Of a stretch of DNA of 64,000 nt, positions 22,887 to 32,113 are shown one piece after another. The notes beneath the pieces are model-generated. The model was not told where the DNA came from, searched no databases, and saw only the letters and a program-made list of their open reading frames with translations. Each line of letters starts with the position of its first letter. The first letter of the stretch is position 1. The stretch covers positions 9,321 to 73,320 of the forward strand of contig JAZKEQ010000030.1 in assembly GCA_040386935.1 (NCBI GenBank), given 5' to 3'. A program made the translations under genes and the position numbers. This stretch comes from JABMMZ01 sp040386935. Its GTDB lineage: Bacteria; Bacteroidota; Bacteroidia; NS11-12g; UBA955.

Positions 22887-24899
22887 ATGACTAATTCTTC
22901 TATTTACGAACAAATCGAAAATCTCCGAAAAGTATTGTCCGACCATAATTATCGCTACTATGTTATGGCTGAACCTGTTATCTCGGATTACGAATTTGAT
23001 CAGCTATTAGAACAACTCGTTCAGCTAGAAAAATTTCACCCTGAATTTTTTAATCCCGATTCTCCGACACAAAAAGTAGGGGGGGCTGTCAATAAAAATT
23101 TTGAAAACTTCACCCATCAGTATCCCATGCTCAGTTTGGGCAATACCTATAGCGAAGAAGAACTCCGTGATTTCGATCAACGCGTGTTCAAACAATTGGG
23201 GCACAAGGATTATGAATACATTTGTGAATTAAAGTTTGATGGACTGTCCATCAGCCTGCATTACGAAAATGGTGCATTGGTAAGAGCGGTAACCCGTGGT
23301 GATGGTACCAAAGGAGATGTTGTAACAGATAATGTTAGAACAATTAAAGCGCTTAAAACCAAGCTGGCAGACCATTTTCCGCCTGTATTTGAAGTAAGAG
23401 GTGAAATTTTTATGCATCGCCAGGCTTTCGATCGCCTAAATCGCGAAAGGGAAGAGGAAGGTGAAGTGCCTTATGCCAATCCGAGAAATGTGGCTTCGGG
23501 CACTTTAAAATTACAAGACAGCAGCGATGTGGCCAAGCGACCACTGGATATTTATTTGTATCAACTTATTGAAAAAAACGAAACCATCAAAAGCCATTTA
23601 GAAAGTTTGGAGGCCATGAAACGATGGGGACTTAAAATTAGTGAGCACACCCGCAAGTGTTCCGATATCCAACAGGTATTGGAGTTCATCAATTACTGGG
23701 ACAGAGAGCGCAAAAATTTGACTTATGATATTGACGGCATCGTTTTAAAAATTAACGATTACAATCAAAGGGAGGAATTGGGCTTTACAGCCAAGTCGCC
23801 ACGCTGGGCCATCGCATTTAAATTTAAAACAGAAGCCGCCTGTACTCAATTGCTCAGCATCGATTATCAGGTAGGCCGCACAGGGTCCATAACACCTGTA
23901 GCTAATCTGCAACCTGTGGCACTATTGGGCACAACTGTGAAACGTGCATCACTTCATAATGCCAATGAAATAGAGCGTTTGGATGTGCGCATTGGTGACT
24001 ATGTTTTTGTAGAAAAAGGAGGAGAAATAATTCCCAAAATAACAGGCGTAAATCTTGAAAAACGCAGTGCCGATGCATTGAAGGTGACCTATATTACCCA
24101 TTGCCCCGAATGCAATACAGCATTGGTAAGAAAAGAAGGAGAGGCCAATCACTACTGCCCCAATGAGGATGGCTGCCCTACCCAGGTGGTTAGCAAAATT
24201 CAGCATTACATTGGCAGAAAAGCCATGGACATTAATGGCATGGGCGATGAAACGGTACAATTGCTTTACAACAATGGGCTTATAAAAAATATCGCAGACT
24301 TGTACGACTTGACTTATGAGCAGGTGTTGCGCCTTGACCGTATGGCAGAAAAGTCGGCACAAAATCTGGTAGATGGTATCAAAGCTTCAACAGCCATGCC
24401 TTATCAAAGGGTGTTGTTTGGTTTGGGTATTCGCTATGTGGGTGAAACTGTGGCTAAGAAAATAGCGGCCCGTTTCAAAACCATTGAAGCATTGCAGGCA
24501 GCAACATTCGAAGAACTAACTTCAGTAGATGAAATAGGGGAGCGCATAGCAGAATCACTCATCGATTATTTCAGCAATCCTTACCATTTAGAAAATATAC
24601 AACGCCTGAAAAATGCAGGCTTGCAATTTGAAAATACAATGGCAGAAACTGTTATTGAGTCGGATGTATTTAAAGGAAAATCTGTTGTTATATCAGGTGT
24701 TTTCAGTGAGTACAGCAGAGATGAAATAAAACAAATGGTGGAAGCCAATGGCGGAAAAAATGCTTCAGGCATTACAGGTAAAACCGATTATGTGGTAGCC
24801 GGTGAGAACATGGGGCCCGCCAAGCTCGAAAAAGCAGTGCAACTGAATATCCCGATTTTAAACGAGCAAGAGTTTTTAGTCATGATTGGAAAAAAATAA
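22887..24899 (+). CDS. ligA: NAD+-dependent DNA ligase
   Basis: With the ATG at 22887 the product is 670 residues, the normal LigA length. Domains in order: Ia (YRYYVMAEPVISDYEFDQL), adenylation domain with catalytic K116 in ELKFDGLSISLHYENG, OB fold (VGRTGSITPVANLQPV), a zinc finger with four Cys (HCPECNTALV, HYCPNEDGCPTQ), helix-hairpin-helix repeats (DINGMGDET, VLFGLGIRYVGE), and a C-terminal BRCT domain (FKGKSVVISGVF). It seals nicks in replication and repair. The upstream TTG at 22860 would precede the -7 box. The next gene begins after 18 bases. Confidence 0.97.
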   Translation: MTNSSIYEQIENLRKVLSDHNYRYYVMAEPVISDYEFDQLLEQLVQLEKFHPEFFNPDSPTQKVGGAVNKNFENFTHQYPMLSLGNTYSEEELRDFDQRVFKQLGHKDYEYICELKFDGLSISLHYENGALVRAVTRGDGTKGDVVTDNVRTIKALKTKLADHFPPVFEVRGEIFMHRQAFDRLNREREEEGEVPYANPRNVASGTLKLQDSSDVAKRPLDIYLYQLIEKNETIKSHLESLEAMKRWGLKISEHTRKCSDIQQVLEFINYWDRERKNLTYDIDGIVLKINDYNQREELGFTAKSPRWAIAFKFKTEAACTQLLSIDYQVGRTGSITPVANLQPVALLGTTVKRASLHNANEIERLDVRIGDYVFVEKGGEIIPKITGVNLEKRSADALKVTYITHCPECNTALVRKEGEANHYCPNEDGCPTQVVSKIQHYIGRKAMDINGMGDETVQLLYNNGLIKNIADLYDLTYEQVLRLDRMAEKSAQNLVDGIKASTAMPYQRVLFGLGIRYVGETVAKKIAARFKTIEALQAATFEELTSVDEIGERIAESLIDYFSNPYHLENIQRLKNAGLQFENTMAETVIESDVFKGKSVVISGVFSEYSRDEIKQMVEANGGKNASGITGKTDYVVAGENMGPAKLEKAVQLNIPILNEQEFLVMIGKK

Positions 24900-24917
24900 A
24901 CTAACTTTGAATCGGAT

Positions 24918-25436
24918 TTGAAACTGAATGCCCTCATAAAAAAAAGTAAGCAAAATGCAGGAAAGCGTTTGGCAAAAAATATTGATATCATTGAATCAGT
25001 ATTGATTGTGTGGGATGCCACCCAACCGAAAACAGAGATTGAAGAATTGAAAACTTTTGGACATGAGTTCAGACAAAAAGGGAAGAACATCACATTTCTC
25101 GCTTATCATCCCATCAAAAAATTAGCAGCCGATATGCAGCCGAATGATTTATACCGTTTGTGTTGCAAATCTGATTTCTCATACTGGCAAACGCCTAAAA
25201 GCAATGATTTGAAAAAAATTCTGGAAGAACCTTACGACTTGTTCATTAACGGTTGCTTGCAGGAACACAAAACAATGCATACACTGGCGGCATTTACCAA
25301 ATCGCGTTTTCGCATCGGGCCATACATTACACCCAATGACGAAAATTTTTACGAACTCATGGTGCAACCCAATGGGGCCGATCCATGTGAAAATTACCTG
25401 ATTGAAATAGGCAAATATCTCAAGAAAATACATTAG
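24918..25436 (+). CDS. DUF6913-like hypothetical protein (TTG start)
   Basis: A 172-residue protein of the kind found beside dapA or ligA in Bacteroidota and annotated DUF6913. No ATG or GTG exists between the in-frame ligA stop and the conserved N-terminus, so the TTG at 24918 is the probable start (MKLNALIKKSKQNAG). Landmarks are ESVLIVWDATQP, FLAYHPIKK, the LFINGCLQEHKTMHTLAAFTKSRFRIGPY stretch and NGADPCENYLIEIGKYL. It lacks signal peptide and membrane helices. It sits between ligA and dapA with gaps of 18 and 2 bases, so the three are probably co-transcribed. Function unknown. Confidence 0.72.
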   Translation: MKLNALIKKSKQNAGKRLAKNIDIIESVLIVWDATQPKTEIEELKTFGHEFRQKGKNITFLAYHPIKKLAADMQPNDLYRLCCKSDFSYWQTPKSNDLKKILEEPYDLFINGCLQEHKTMHTLAAFTKSRFRIGPYITPNDENFYELMVQPNGADPCENYLIEIGKYLKKIH

Positions 25437-25438
25437 CA

Positions 25439-26338
25439 ATGGCACATATCATATCACAAAAGTTCAGAGGAACAGGTGTTGCACTCGTAACACCATTTAA
25501 CAACGATAACAGTGTAGACTTTAACGGGCTGAAGAAGCTGGTTAATTTTCAGATAGACAACGGTATTGACTACCTGGTGGTGATGGGTACTACAGGCGAG
25601 AGCCCAACAGTATCTTCATCAGAGAAACAACAAATCATTGATTGTGTAAAGGAAGCCAATAACGGTCGTTTGCCATTGATGCTGGGCATGGGAAGCAACA
25701 ACACTTTGGAATTAGTAGAAGCATTGAAGAAACAAGATTTCTCAGGGTTTTCAGTGGTGTTAAGTGTGAGTCCTTATTACAATAAACCCAATCAAAACGG
25801 TATTGTAGCACATTATACAATGGTAGCAGATGCATCGCCATTGCCGGTATTGCTGTACAATGTACCGGGTAGAACGGGTAGCAATATTTCAACTGAAACT
25901 ACTTTGAAACTGGCCGCTCACCCAAATATTTTTGGAACAAAAGAAGCCAGTGGCAATTTTAACCAATGCATGGAAATTATTCAACAACGCCCTGCCGACT
26001 TTGCAGTTATCAGTGGCGATGATGCCTTTACACTGCCATTTATTGCCATGGGCATGGATGGGGTTATCAGCGTAATGGGCAACGGTTATCCGCGTAAATT
26101 CAGCAGCATGGTAAAACTGGCGCTTGAAGGTAAAATTGAAGCAGCCCGTGTATTGCATTACGAATTACTAGATGCCATGAATCTGATATTTGCTGATGGC
26201 AGTCCGGGTGGTATTAAAGTATTGCTAGAAGCGCAAGGAATATGCGGCAAAACAGTGCGCATGCCTTTGCACGATGTGAGCGAAACTGTGAAACAGCAAT
26301 TGTTGAAGACAATGGATAACGCGAAGGCCAAAGCCTAG
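25439..26338 (+). CDS. dapA: 4-hydroxy-tetrahydrodipicolinate synthase
   Basis: A 299-residue enzyme of full length. Motifs include GTGVALVTPFNNDNSVD, MGTTGESPTVSSSEK, YNVPGRTGSNIS (catalytic Tyr in the YNVPGRT motif), the Schiff-base Lys in GTKEASGNF, and ISGDDAFTLPFIAMG. It condenses pyruvate with aspartate semialdehyde, the first committed step to diaminopimelate and lysine. lysC, which supplies the pathway, is in the same window at 33 kb. It starts 2 bases behind the DUF6913-like gene and is followed by a terminator. Confidence 0.97.
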   Translation: MAHIISQKFRGTGVALVTPFNNDNSVDFNGLKKLVNFQIDNGIDYLVVMGTTGESPTVSSSEKQQIIDCVKEANNGRLPLMLGMGSNNTLELVEALKKQDFSGFSVVLSVSPYYNKPNQNGIVAHYTMVADASPLPVLLYNVPGRTGSNISTETTLKLAAHPNIFGTKEASGNFNQCMEIIQQRPADFAVISGDDAFTLPFIAMGMDGVISVMGNGYPRKFSSMVKLALEGKIEAARVLHYELLDAMNLIFADGSPGGIKVLLEAQGICGKTVRMPLHDVSETVKQQLLKTMDNAKAKA

Positions 26339-26361
26339 GAATTATCATCTTAAAATTTTTT

Positions 26362-26398
26362 AAAATGGATTGATAATTTTTGTCAATCCATTTTTATT
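26362..26398 (+). terminator. Rho-independent terminator of dapA
   Basis: Perfect 12-bp arms AAAATGGATTGA and TCAATCCATTTT with a 9-base loop and a trailing T-rich tract; 24 bases after the dapA stop. Confidence 0.85.
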
Positions 26399-26440
26399 TT
26401 CTCTGTAATTTAATAAATTGCATCCAAAACTATAATCTAT

Positions 26441-27073
26441 ATGAACAACGATTCTACAGGAATAATGACTTCTAAATCTGATCAGGATTTGGTAAAAATT
26501 TTAGCTTTTGACAGAGATTCATACAGCTCAGCAACGATAGCAGCTGCTGAAAACGAAGTGCAGAAAAGAGGCATCGATGTGATGCAATATGAAGCGCTGA
26601 AAAAAGAAATCATCAACGATAATGGTACTCCTTTGGCATTTAGTGAATCTGCCAATGGTTTTCACCGCCTGATGCATTGGGTAACGGATACCATCTTTGT
26701 TATCATATTTGATATTTTAGTATTTGTGATAGCGTTTTATTTTTTGGAAGGTGTTTTATCAGAAAATGATATGCTGACATATGCCATGGTGTTCTTTTAT
26801 CTCAGTTTTCCATTGTATTACATCATTACGGAAGCCGTCTTTCAGCGAACAATAGGAAAAATGTTTACAGGTACAGTAGTGATTACAAATGCCGGAAAAG
26901 CGCCTACTGTTGGCGATGCTCTTGCAAGAACTTTTTGCCGTTTAATTCCTTTTGATGCCATTTCATTTCTATTTACACGCCATGGTTTTCACGACAATTT
27001 ATCAAGTACAAAAGTGGTGTACGGCAAACCGCAAAAGGCTGGCGAAACACAGGCAGAAGTATTACACGATTAA
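26441..27073 (+). CDS. RDD-family membrane protein, copy 1
   Basis: A 210-residue protein with a soluble N-terminal 75 residues (SKSDQDLVKILAFDRDSYSSATIAAAENEVQKRGIDV) and an RDD domain. It has two membrane helices (about residues 85-105 and 113-132), the FQRTIGKMFTGTVVI loop and the FCRLIPFDAISFLF segment with Arg/Asp positions typical of RDD. It is a tandem paralogue of the next gene, 44 bases downstream, and shares its layout throughout. The function of RDD proteins is largely unknown; transport has been proposed for some. Confidence 0.82.
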   Translation: MNNDSTGIMTSKSDQDLVKILAFDRDSYSSATIAAAENEVQKRGIDVMQYEALKKEIINDNGTPLAFSESANGFHRLMHWVTDTIFVIIFDILVFVIAFYFLEGVLSENDMLTYAMVFFYLSFPLYYIITEAVFQRTIGKMFTGTVVITNAGKAPTVGDALARTFCRLIPFDAISFLFTRHGFHDNLSSTKVVYGKPQKAGETQAEVLHD

Positions 27074-27117
27074 GTTATTTAACTTTAATACATTGCAAAC
27101 CTAAAAGAAGAAAGCGT

Positions 27118-27747
27118 ATGGTGAATGATTTTACAAAAGTAATGGCTAAAAAAACCGACCGAGAGTTGGCCAAAATAGTGAAGTATGACAAGTTGAGTTA
27201 TCATGAAGATGCAATAACAGCAGCTGAAGCAGAGATTCAACAACGGGGTATTGATATTCATAATTTACCGCTTGTTGAAGTAAAAGATGTAATTGAAGAA
27301 GAAGTAATTAAGGATGATAATCTTGTAAGAAGTATAGTTCGCTTATTGCATTTAATAATAGATATAGTAATCATCTATTTTTTCAATGTAATAGTTGGTA
27401 TTGCAGTCGTTTTTTCATTTGGTAATAGCATCAGCGATAGTGATTTTGAAATTTACTTTTTAGTTTTCTTTTACCTAACATCCTTTATTTATTATGCATT
27501 TTTAGAATATAAATTTCAACGAACAGTAGGGAAGTTTGTAACGGGTACAATAGTGGTGACCTCAACTGGCGATGCACCTACTTTTGGTGAAATTATGCGA
27601 AGAACATTTTGCCGCCTAATCCCATTCGATGGTTTTTCCTTCATATTTTCTCGCAATGGTTTTCACGATAAATATTCGGATACCAGAGTGATTAAAGGCA
27701 AACGAACGACTGATAAAATAGCTCCGGCAGATATTTTACACAATTAA
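27118..27747 (+). CDS. RDD-family membrane protein, copy 2
   Basis: A 209-residue paralogue of the preceding gene. It has the same N-terminal helical region (KKTDRELAKIVKYDKLSYHEDAITAAEAEIQQRGIDI), two membrane helices (about residues 78-100 and 108-127), then KFQRTVGKFVTGTIVV and FCRLIPFDGFSFIFSRNGFHDKYSDTRVI. The copies differ mostly in the linker and the helices, which suggests an old duplication rather than a recent one. They probably form a heteromeric membrane pair. A terminator follows immediately. Confidence 0.82.
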   Translation: MVNDFTKVMAKKTDRELAKIVKYDKLSYHEDAITAAEAEIQQRGIDIHNLPLVEVKDVIEEEVIKDDNLVRSIVRLLHLIIDIVIIYFFNVIVGIAVVFSFGNSISDSDFEIYFLVFFYLTSFIYYAFLEYKFQRTVGKFVTGTIVVTSTGDAPTFGEIMRRTFCRLIPFDGFSFIFSRNGFHDKYSDTRVIKGKRTTDKIAPADILHN

Positions 27748-27748
27748 T

Positions 27749-27785
27749 AAAAAAGCCCCTTGCGAATTAACACAAGGGGCTTTTT
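27749..27785. terminator. Bidirectional terminator between RDD genes and hppD
   Basis: AAAAAGCCCCTTG and CAAGGGGCTTTTT form perfect 13-bp arms with a 10-base loop. T runs appear on both strands, so it can serve the converging RDD operon and hppD. Confidence 0.9.
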
Positions 27786-27801
27786 GTTTTATAAATACAA
27801 T

Positions 27802-28929
27802 TTACAGATTACCTCTCAATTCCTGCTCGCGCTCAATGGCTTCGAACAAGGCTTTGAAATTGCCGGCACCGAATGAACGGGCGCCTTTTCTCTGGATAAT
27901 TTCTATGAATAATGTGGGACGGTCTTCCAATGGTTTGGTAAACAACTGCAACAGGTAACCTTCATCATCGCTGTCGACCAATATACCCAACTCTCTCAAT
28001 GGTTCAATGTCCTCTTCAATTTTACCCACTCTTTCGAACAGGTCATCGTAATATGTTGAAGGCACTCTTAAGAATTCAACACCACGCGCCATCAGTAATT
28101 TCACGGTGCTTACAATATCTGCAGTAGCTATGGCGATGTGCTGTACACCTTCACCTTCGTAAAATTCCAAATACTCTTCAATCTGTGATTTCTTTTTGCC
28201 TTCAGCAGGTTCGTTGATTGGGAATTTAACATAACCGTTGCCGTTGCTCATTACTTTACTCATCAAGGCAGAGTATTCAGTCGAAATCATCTTGTCATCA
28301 AAACTCAGAATGTTTCTGAAGCCCATTACATCTTCATACCATTTCACTGTTTCGTTCATGCGGCCCCAACCCACATTGCCTACGCAATGGTCGACATGCA
28401 ATAAACCCGTAGGTTCAGGATTGTAAGTGCTTTCCCATTTCTTAAAGCCCGGCATAAATGCACCTTTGTAATTTTTGCGCTCTATGAACATGTGAATGGT
28501 TTCGCCATACGTATAAATACCGCTCATCTTTACTTCACCGTGTTCATCTGTAAGGGTTACAGGCTCCATGTAAGATTTAGCACCTCTTTTGGTGGTTTGT
28601 TCGTAAGCATCATAGGCGTCTTCTACCATCAATGCCATTACTTTTACACCATCACCGTGTTTCTTGATGTGTTCAGAAATTGGGTGATCCGATTTCATAG
28701 GGGTGGTAAGCACCAGTCTGATCTTGTTTTGAACCAGTACATAGCTCGCACGATCTCTCACACCTGTTTCCGGTCCTGCGTAGGCAAGGCTCTGAAAACC
28801 GAAGGCTGTTTTGTAGAAGTGGGCCGCCTGTTTGGCGTTACCAACGTATAATTCTATATAGTCTGTACCTCCCAATGGAAGAAAGTCGTTGACTATCGGT
28901 GTTTTTATTTCTGAAATTAAAGTATCCAT
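27802..28929 (-). CDS. hppD: 4-hydroxyphenylpyruvate dioxygenase
   Basis: A 375-residue enzyme of the two-VOC-domain type. The Fe(II) ligands are H in LLHVDHCVGNV, H in GEGVQHIAIATADI and E in TLFIEIIQRKG, with the C-terminal GFGAGNFKALFEAIEREQ helix that closes the active site. It converts 4-hydroxyphenylpyruvate to homogentisate in tyrosine breakdown. No hmgA or fahA lies next to it. Its promoter -7 box is at 28960-28967. Confidence 0.97.
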   Translation of the reverse strand: MDTLISEIKTPIVNDFLPLGGTDYIELYVGNAKQAAHFYKTAFGFQSLAYAGPETGVRDRASYVLVQNKIRLVLTTPMKSDHPISEHIKKHGDGVKVMALMVEDAYDAYEQTTKRGAKSYMEPVTLTDEHGEVKMSGIYTYGETIHMFIERKNYKGAFMPGFKKWESTYNPEPTGLLHVDHCVGNVGWGRMNETVKWYEDVMGFRNILSFDDKMISTEYSALMSKVMSNGNGYVKFPINEPAEGKKKSQIEEYLEFYEGEGVQHIAIATADIVSTVKLLMARGVEFLRVPSTYYDDLFERVGKIEEDIEPLRELGILVDSDDEGYLLQLFTKPLEDRPTLFIEIIQRKGARSFGAGNFKALFEAIEREQELRGNL

Positions 28930-28959
28930 AACTTTTTTGTGCTAAATGATTTAAGAATG

Positions 28960-28967
28960 CAAAGATA
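28960..28967 (-). promoter_or_regulatory. -7 box of the hppD promoter
   Basis: Minus-strand TATCTTTG fits TAnnTTTG. A TTTG (minus strand, 28995-28992) could serve as -33, although the spacing is a few bases longer than usual. The start codon is 30 bases downstream. Confidence 0.55.
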
Positions 28968-29132
28968 TTGAACCCCCTTTAATTTTTAAAACAAATATCG
29001 ACAGATGTTAAACAATTGGTATCTCTTGTAATTTCATGCATCCACATCATTTTACATCATTTAAGCGTCACAAAATAGGATGCACAAAATAAATTCTGTT
29101 ACTTTGCGTTAGAACCGTAATTTTAAACCGTA

Positions 29133-31394
29133 ATGACCCGTATTCTCACCGCAATTTTTGTTTTATTAACCCTTAATCTTTTCGCTGATAATAAGCCCGT
29201 ACCGGTTGGTAATTGGCGAGTGCACTTGAATTATCAGGATGTCAGACAGATAGCAGAAGTTGGCACAAAAATATATTGCGCTTCAAAAAATGGCTTATTT
29301 GTTTACAATAAAGATGGTGGCGCTACCGAAAGATTGTCGCCCATCAACGGATTTTATGGTTATGCAGTAGATGCCCTGCACTACAGCGAAGCACAACAAA
29401 CCCTTCTGATTGCCTACAGCGATGGCGTAGTGGAAATGCTAAAGGGCAATACCATTACCCGCAATATGGACATTAAACGCAAAACCATTGTTGGCGATAA
29501 AACTATTTACAGCATTAACAGTTCAGGCAGTTTTGCCTATTTCAGTACGTCTTACGGTATTTTGGAGTACAATTATTTAAAAAATGAGTTCAGAAACTGG
29601 TATGAGAACATTGGTCCGGGTGGGTCAAAATTACCTGTTTTCAGTACCGCAATTTTACATGATACGTTATTTGCAACCACGACTATCGGCATCTTACAAG
29701 GCTCTTTATCACCCAGTGTTAATCTCTCTAATTTCGGCAGCTGGACAATGTCGCGCACCTCTCTCATCAGAAGTAAACACATTGCTTCGTTCAACGATAA
29801 TTTATTTGCTGAATCCGATAGTTTACTGTTGAAATACAGCAATGGCACCTGGTCGCTGTTTGAACCTGATTCAGGCTATATCATTTCCAATATCAATGTG
29901 ATGCACGATAAATTGATAGTGGGAGTTTATGGCAAGCACATCATTACCCTAGATAAGAACAATGCCAAAACATATACCAATGTCAATGAATTGAACCAAT
30001 GTCTGCTTGATGCCGACAATGGGTATTGGCATGCCCATAAAGCCAATGGTTTGGTGGCCATGGCTCCGGGGGGCAATATCAATTTTTATCCCAATGGTCC
30101 GGGAGCGCCTGATAACTTTGCGTTTCTGAATGCCTATGGCAAATTATACTGTACGGCCGGTGCTTTCTCTGTTACCACGTATGCCCCGGCATTTAACAAT
30201 AACAGGTATTACAGTTTTGATAATTATAACTGGGAAAATTGCCCGCGTCTGGAACTCACGGATACACTGTATGACTTTACTTACATGGCCTATAACCAAA
30301 ACAACAAGCGCCTGTATATTGCAACTCATAGTAAAGGGCTGGTGCAACTCGACAATGGGGTAGCAACAAAAGTTTACAATAATTCTAATTCACCTTTGGC
30401 CAAGCGTGCCAACTTATTTTGTATCGTTTCAGGTTTAGCGCTCGATAAAAACAATAATTTATGGATGAGCAATTACGATGTCGACAGCCCTATGCTCCAG
30501 TTGAGCAACAAAGGGGTATGGTCGCGGTACAAGTTGCCGAGTCAGGCACCGGGAGCTATTCATGTAGACAGTAAAAACAACAAATGGATCATTACACCCC
30601 GAAGCAATACGGGCATGGTATTTTTGAATGATAAAGGAACACCAACCAAGGCCGATGATGTAATACTGCCCATCACAACATCAAAAGGAAATGGCAATCT
30701 GCCTTCGAATTTTGTTACCGCTATTGCATTTACTAAAGGCGGTGAAATGGTTGTCGGTACTGACTTGGGTTACGGCCGCATTCGCACTCCCGGGAATATT
30801 GCCACAGGTGGTAATTTTGATTTCGAACGCATCATTGTTTCTGTAGAAGAAGGTACCAGCTTGGGCGGCTATCTTTTAGAAAAGGAATACATCAATTGCA
30901 TCACCATTGACGGTGCTGACAGAAGATGGATAGGCACGAATAACGGAGCCTGGCTGCTCGACAGTGACGGTGAAACTATCTTACAACATTTTACAAAAGA
31001 CAACTCACCTTTGTTGTCGGACAATGTGTTGAGTATTGGCATTATGGAAAGCAGTGGAGAGGTGTTTTTTGGCACCGATCTCGGTATCATTTCATATCGC
31101 AGCAACGCCCTGAGTGAAAGCAAAAATTTAACGGAGATTAAAATTTACCCCAATCCGGTACGCCCTGATTTTGATGGGGATATCGCCATTACAGGATTGA
31201 AAGACAATACACTTGTTAAAATTACAGATATCAACGGATTGCTGGTATACCAAACCTATAGCAATGGCGGTATGGCCACATGGAACTGCCGTACATTTGA
31301 CGGAACACGACCTGCGACAGGTGTGTACCTGGCTTTTTGTGTAACAGAGGACGGAGGAGAAACGGGACTTGGTAAAATTTTATTTATTAAGTAA
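29133..31394 (+). CDS. porZ: PorZ-like type IX secretion beta-propeller protein
   Basis: A 753-residue exported protein. A signal peptide (LTAIFVLLTLNLFA) is followed by two beta-propeller-like halves, with repeated two-component-regulator-propeller strands such as NGLFVYNKDGG, NNKWIITPR, DRRWIGTNNGAWLLD and VFFGTDLGIISY. It ends in a type IX-like sorting domain (IKIYPNPVRPDFDGDIAITGL). The N-terminus GNWRVHLNYQDVRQIAEVGTKIYCAS is characteristic of PorZ, the surface component that helps attach anionic lipopolysaccharide to type IX cargo. The next gene is recO, a neighbour often seen for porZ. The last stop overlaps a Shine-Dalgarno for recO. Confidence 0.82.
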   Translation: MTRILTAIFVLLTLNLFADNKPVPVGNWRVHLNYQDVRQIAEVGTKIYCASKNGLFVYNKDGGATERLSPINGFYGYAVDALHYSEAQQTLLIAYSDGVVEMLKGNTITRNMDIKRKTIVGDKTIYSINSSGSFAYFSTSYGILEYNYLKNEFRNWYENIGPGGSKLPVFSTAILHDTLFATTTIGILQGSLSPSVNLSNFGSWTMSRTSLIRSKHIASFNDNLFAESDSLLLKYSNGTWSLFEPDSGYIISNINVMHDKLIVGVYGKHIITLDKNNAKTYTNVNELNQCLLDADNGYWHAHKANGLVAMAPGGNINFYPNGPGAPDNFAFLNAYGKLYCTAGAFSVTTYAPAFNNNRYYSFDNYNWENCPRLELTDTLYDFTYMAYNQNNKRLYIATHSKGLVQLDNGVATKVYNNSNSPLAKRANLFCIVSGLALDKNNNLWMSNYDVDSPMLQLSNKGVWSRYKLPSQAPGAIHVDSKNNKWIITPRSNTGMVFLNDKGTPTKADDVILPITTSKGNGNLPSNFVTAIAFTKGGEMVVGTDLGYGRIRTPGNIATGGNFDFERIIVSVEEGTSLGGYLLEKEYINCITIDGADRRWIGTNNGAWLLDSDGETILQHFTKDNSPLLSDNVLSIGIMESSGEVFFGTDLGIISYRSNALSESKNLTEIKIYPNPVRPDFDGDIAITGLKDNTLVKITDINGLLVYQTYSNGGMATWNCRTFDGTRPATGVYLAFCVTEDGGETGLGKILFIK

Positions 31395-31403
31395 GGAGTT
31401 GTT

Positions 31404-32111
31404 TTGCTGACCAAAACCAAAGGCATAATTATTAAAACCATTCGCTATGGCGATGCTTCAGCGATTACTAAAATCTATACCGAAGAGTTTGGATTATTGG
31501 GTTATCATTTGCCATCTGTCTATAAGAATAAGGGCCGCATCAAACCTTCGCATTTGCAACCGCTGAATTGTGTTGAATTGTCTTTTATTTACAGCACTAC
31601 CAAAAACCTTTCATCCATTAAGGACTTTACTTGTCACTCACATTTTAACAGCACTCTTTTTTCGCAACAAGCCTATTACAATGTGATAGTTGAATTGTTG
31701 ACCCAAACACTGAAAGAACATGAACAAAATAAAGTACTGTTCAACTATATTCATGATGAATTAATCCCCTCTTTGGATACACCACCGGGGTTTTGGCAAT
31801 TGCCGACAGCTATGCTGGAAGTATTGTATCATTACGGTTGTGCACCCAATATTGATTTTTATGAAAAAGGCGCAGCCCTTGATTTAAGGGATGGTATTTT
31901 TATTCATGCCCCTACATCAAAATACATGGCATTACCTGATGTTAGTGATACCATCTATACATTGCTCAGGCATGGTGCGGATGAGTTACCCAGTGACAGC
32001 AATTTGCGCCACAGGGTGATAGAAGACATCATTAAGTATTGCCAATGGCACATCAGTGAGCAATTCGATTTGCGCAGTCGCGATGTGTTATGGCAGGTAA
32101 TGAAAGGGTAA
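31404..32111 (+). CDS. recO: DNA repair protein RecO (TTG start)
   Basis: A 235-residue RecO. The N-terminal OB fold (TKGIIIKTIRYGDASAITKIYTEEFGL, YHLPSVYKNKGR) is followed by the helical domain. RecO loads RecA at gaps by displacing SSB. The start is TTG at 31404, preceded by AAGGAG at 31393-31398, which overlaps the porZ stop; no ATG fits the conserved N-terminus. The zinc-finger Cys residues seen in some RecO proteins are absent. It converges on fbp with two bases between stops. Confidence 0.88.
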   Translation: MLTKTKGIIIKTIRYGDASAITKIYTEEFGLLGYHLPSVYKNKGRIKPSHLQPLNCVELSFIYSTTKNLSSIKDFTCHSHFNSTLFSQQAYYNVIVELLTQTLKEHEQNKVLFNYIHDELIPSLDTPPGFWQLPTAMLEVLYHYGCAPNIDFYEKGAALDLRDGIFIHAPTSKYMALPDVSDTIYTLLRHGADELPSDSNLRHRVIEDIIKYCQWHISEQFDLRSRDVLWQVMKG

Positions 32112-32113
32112 TA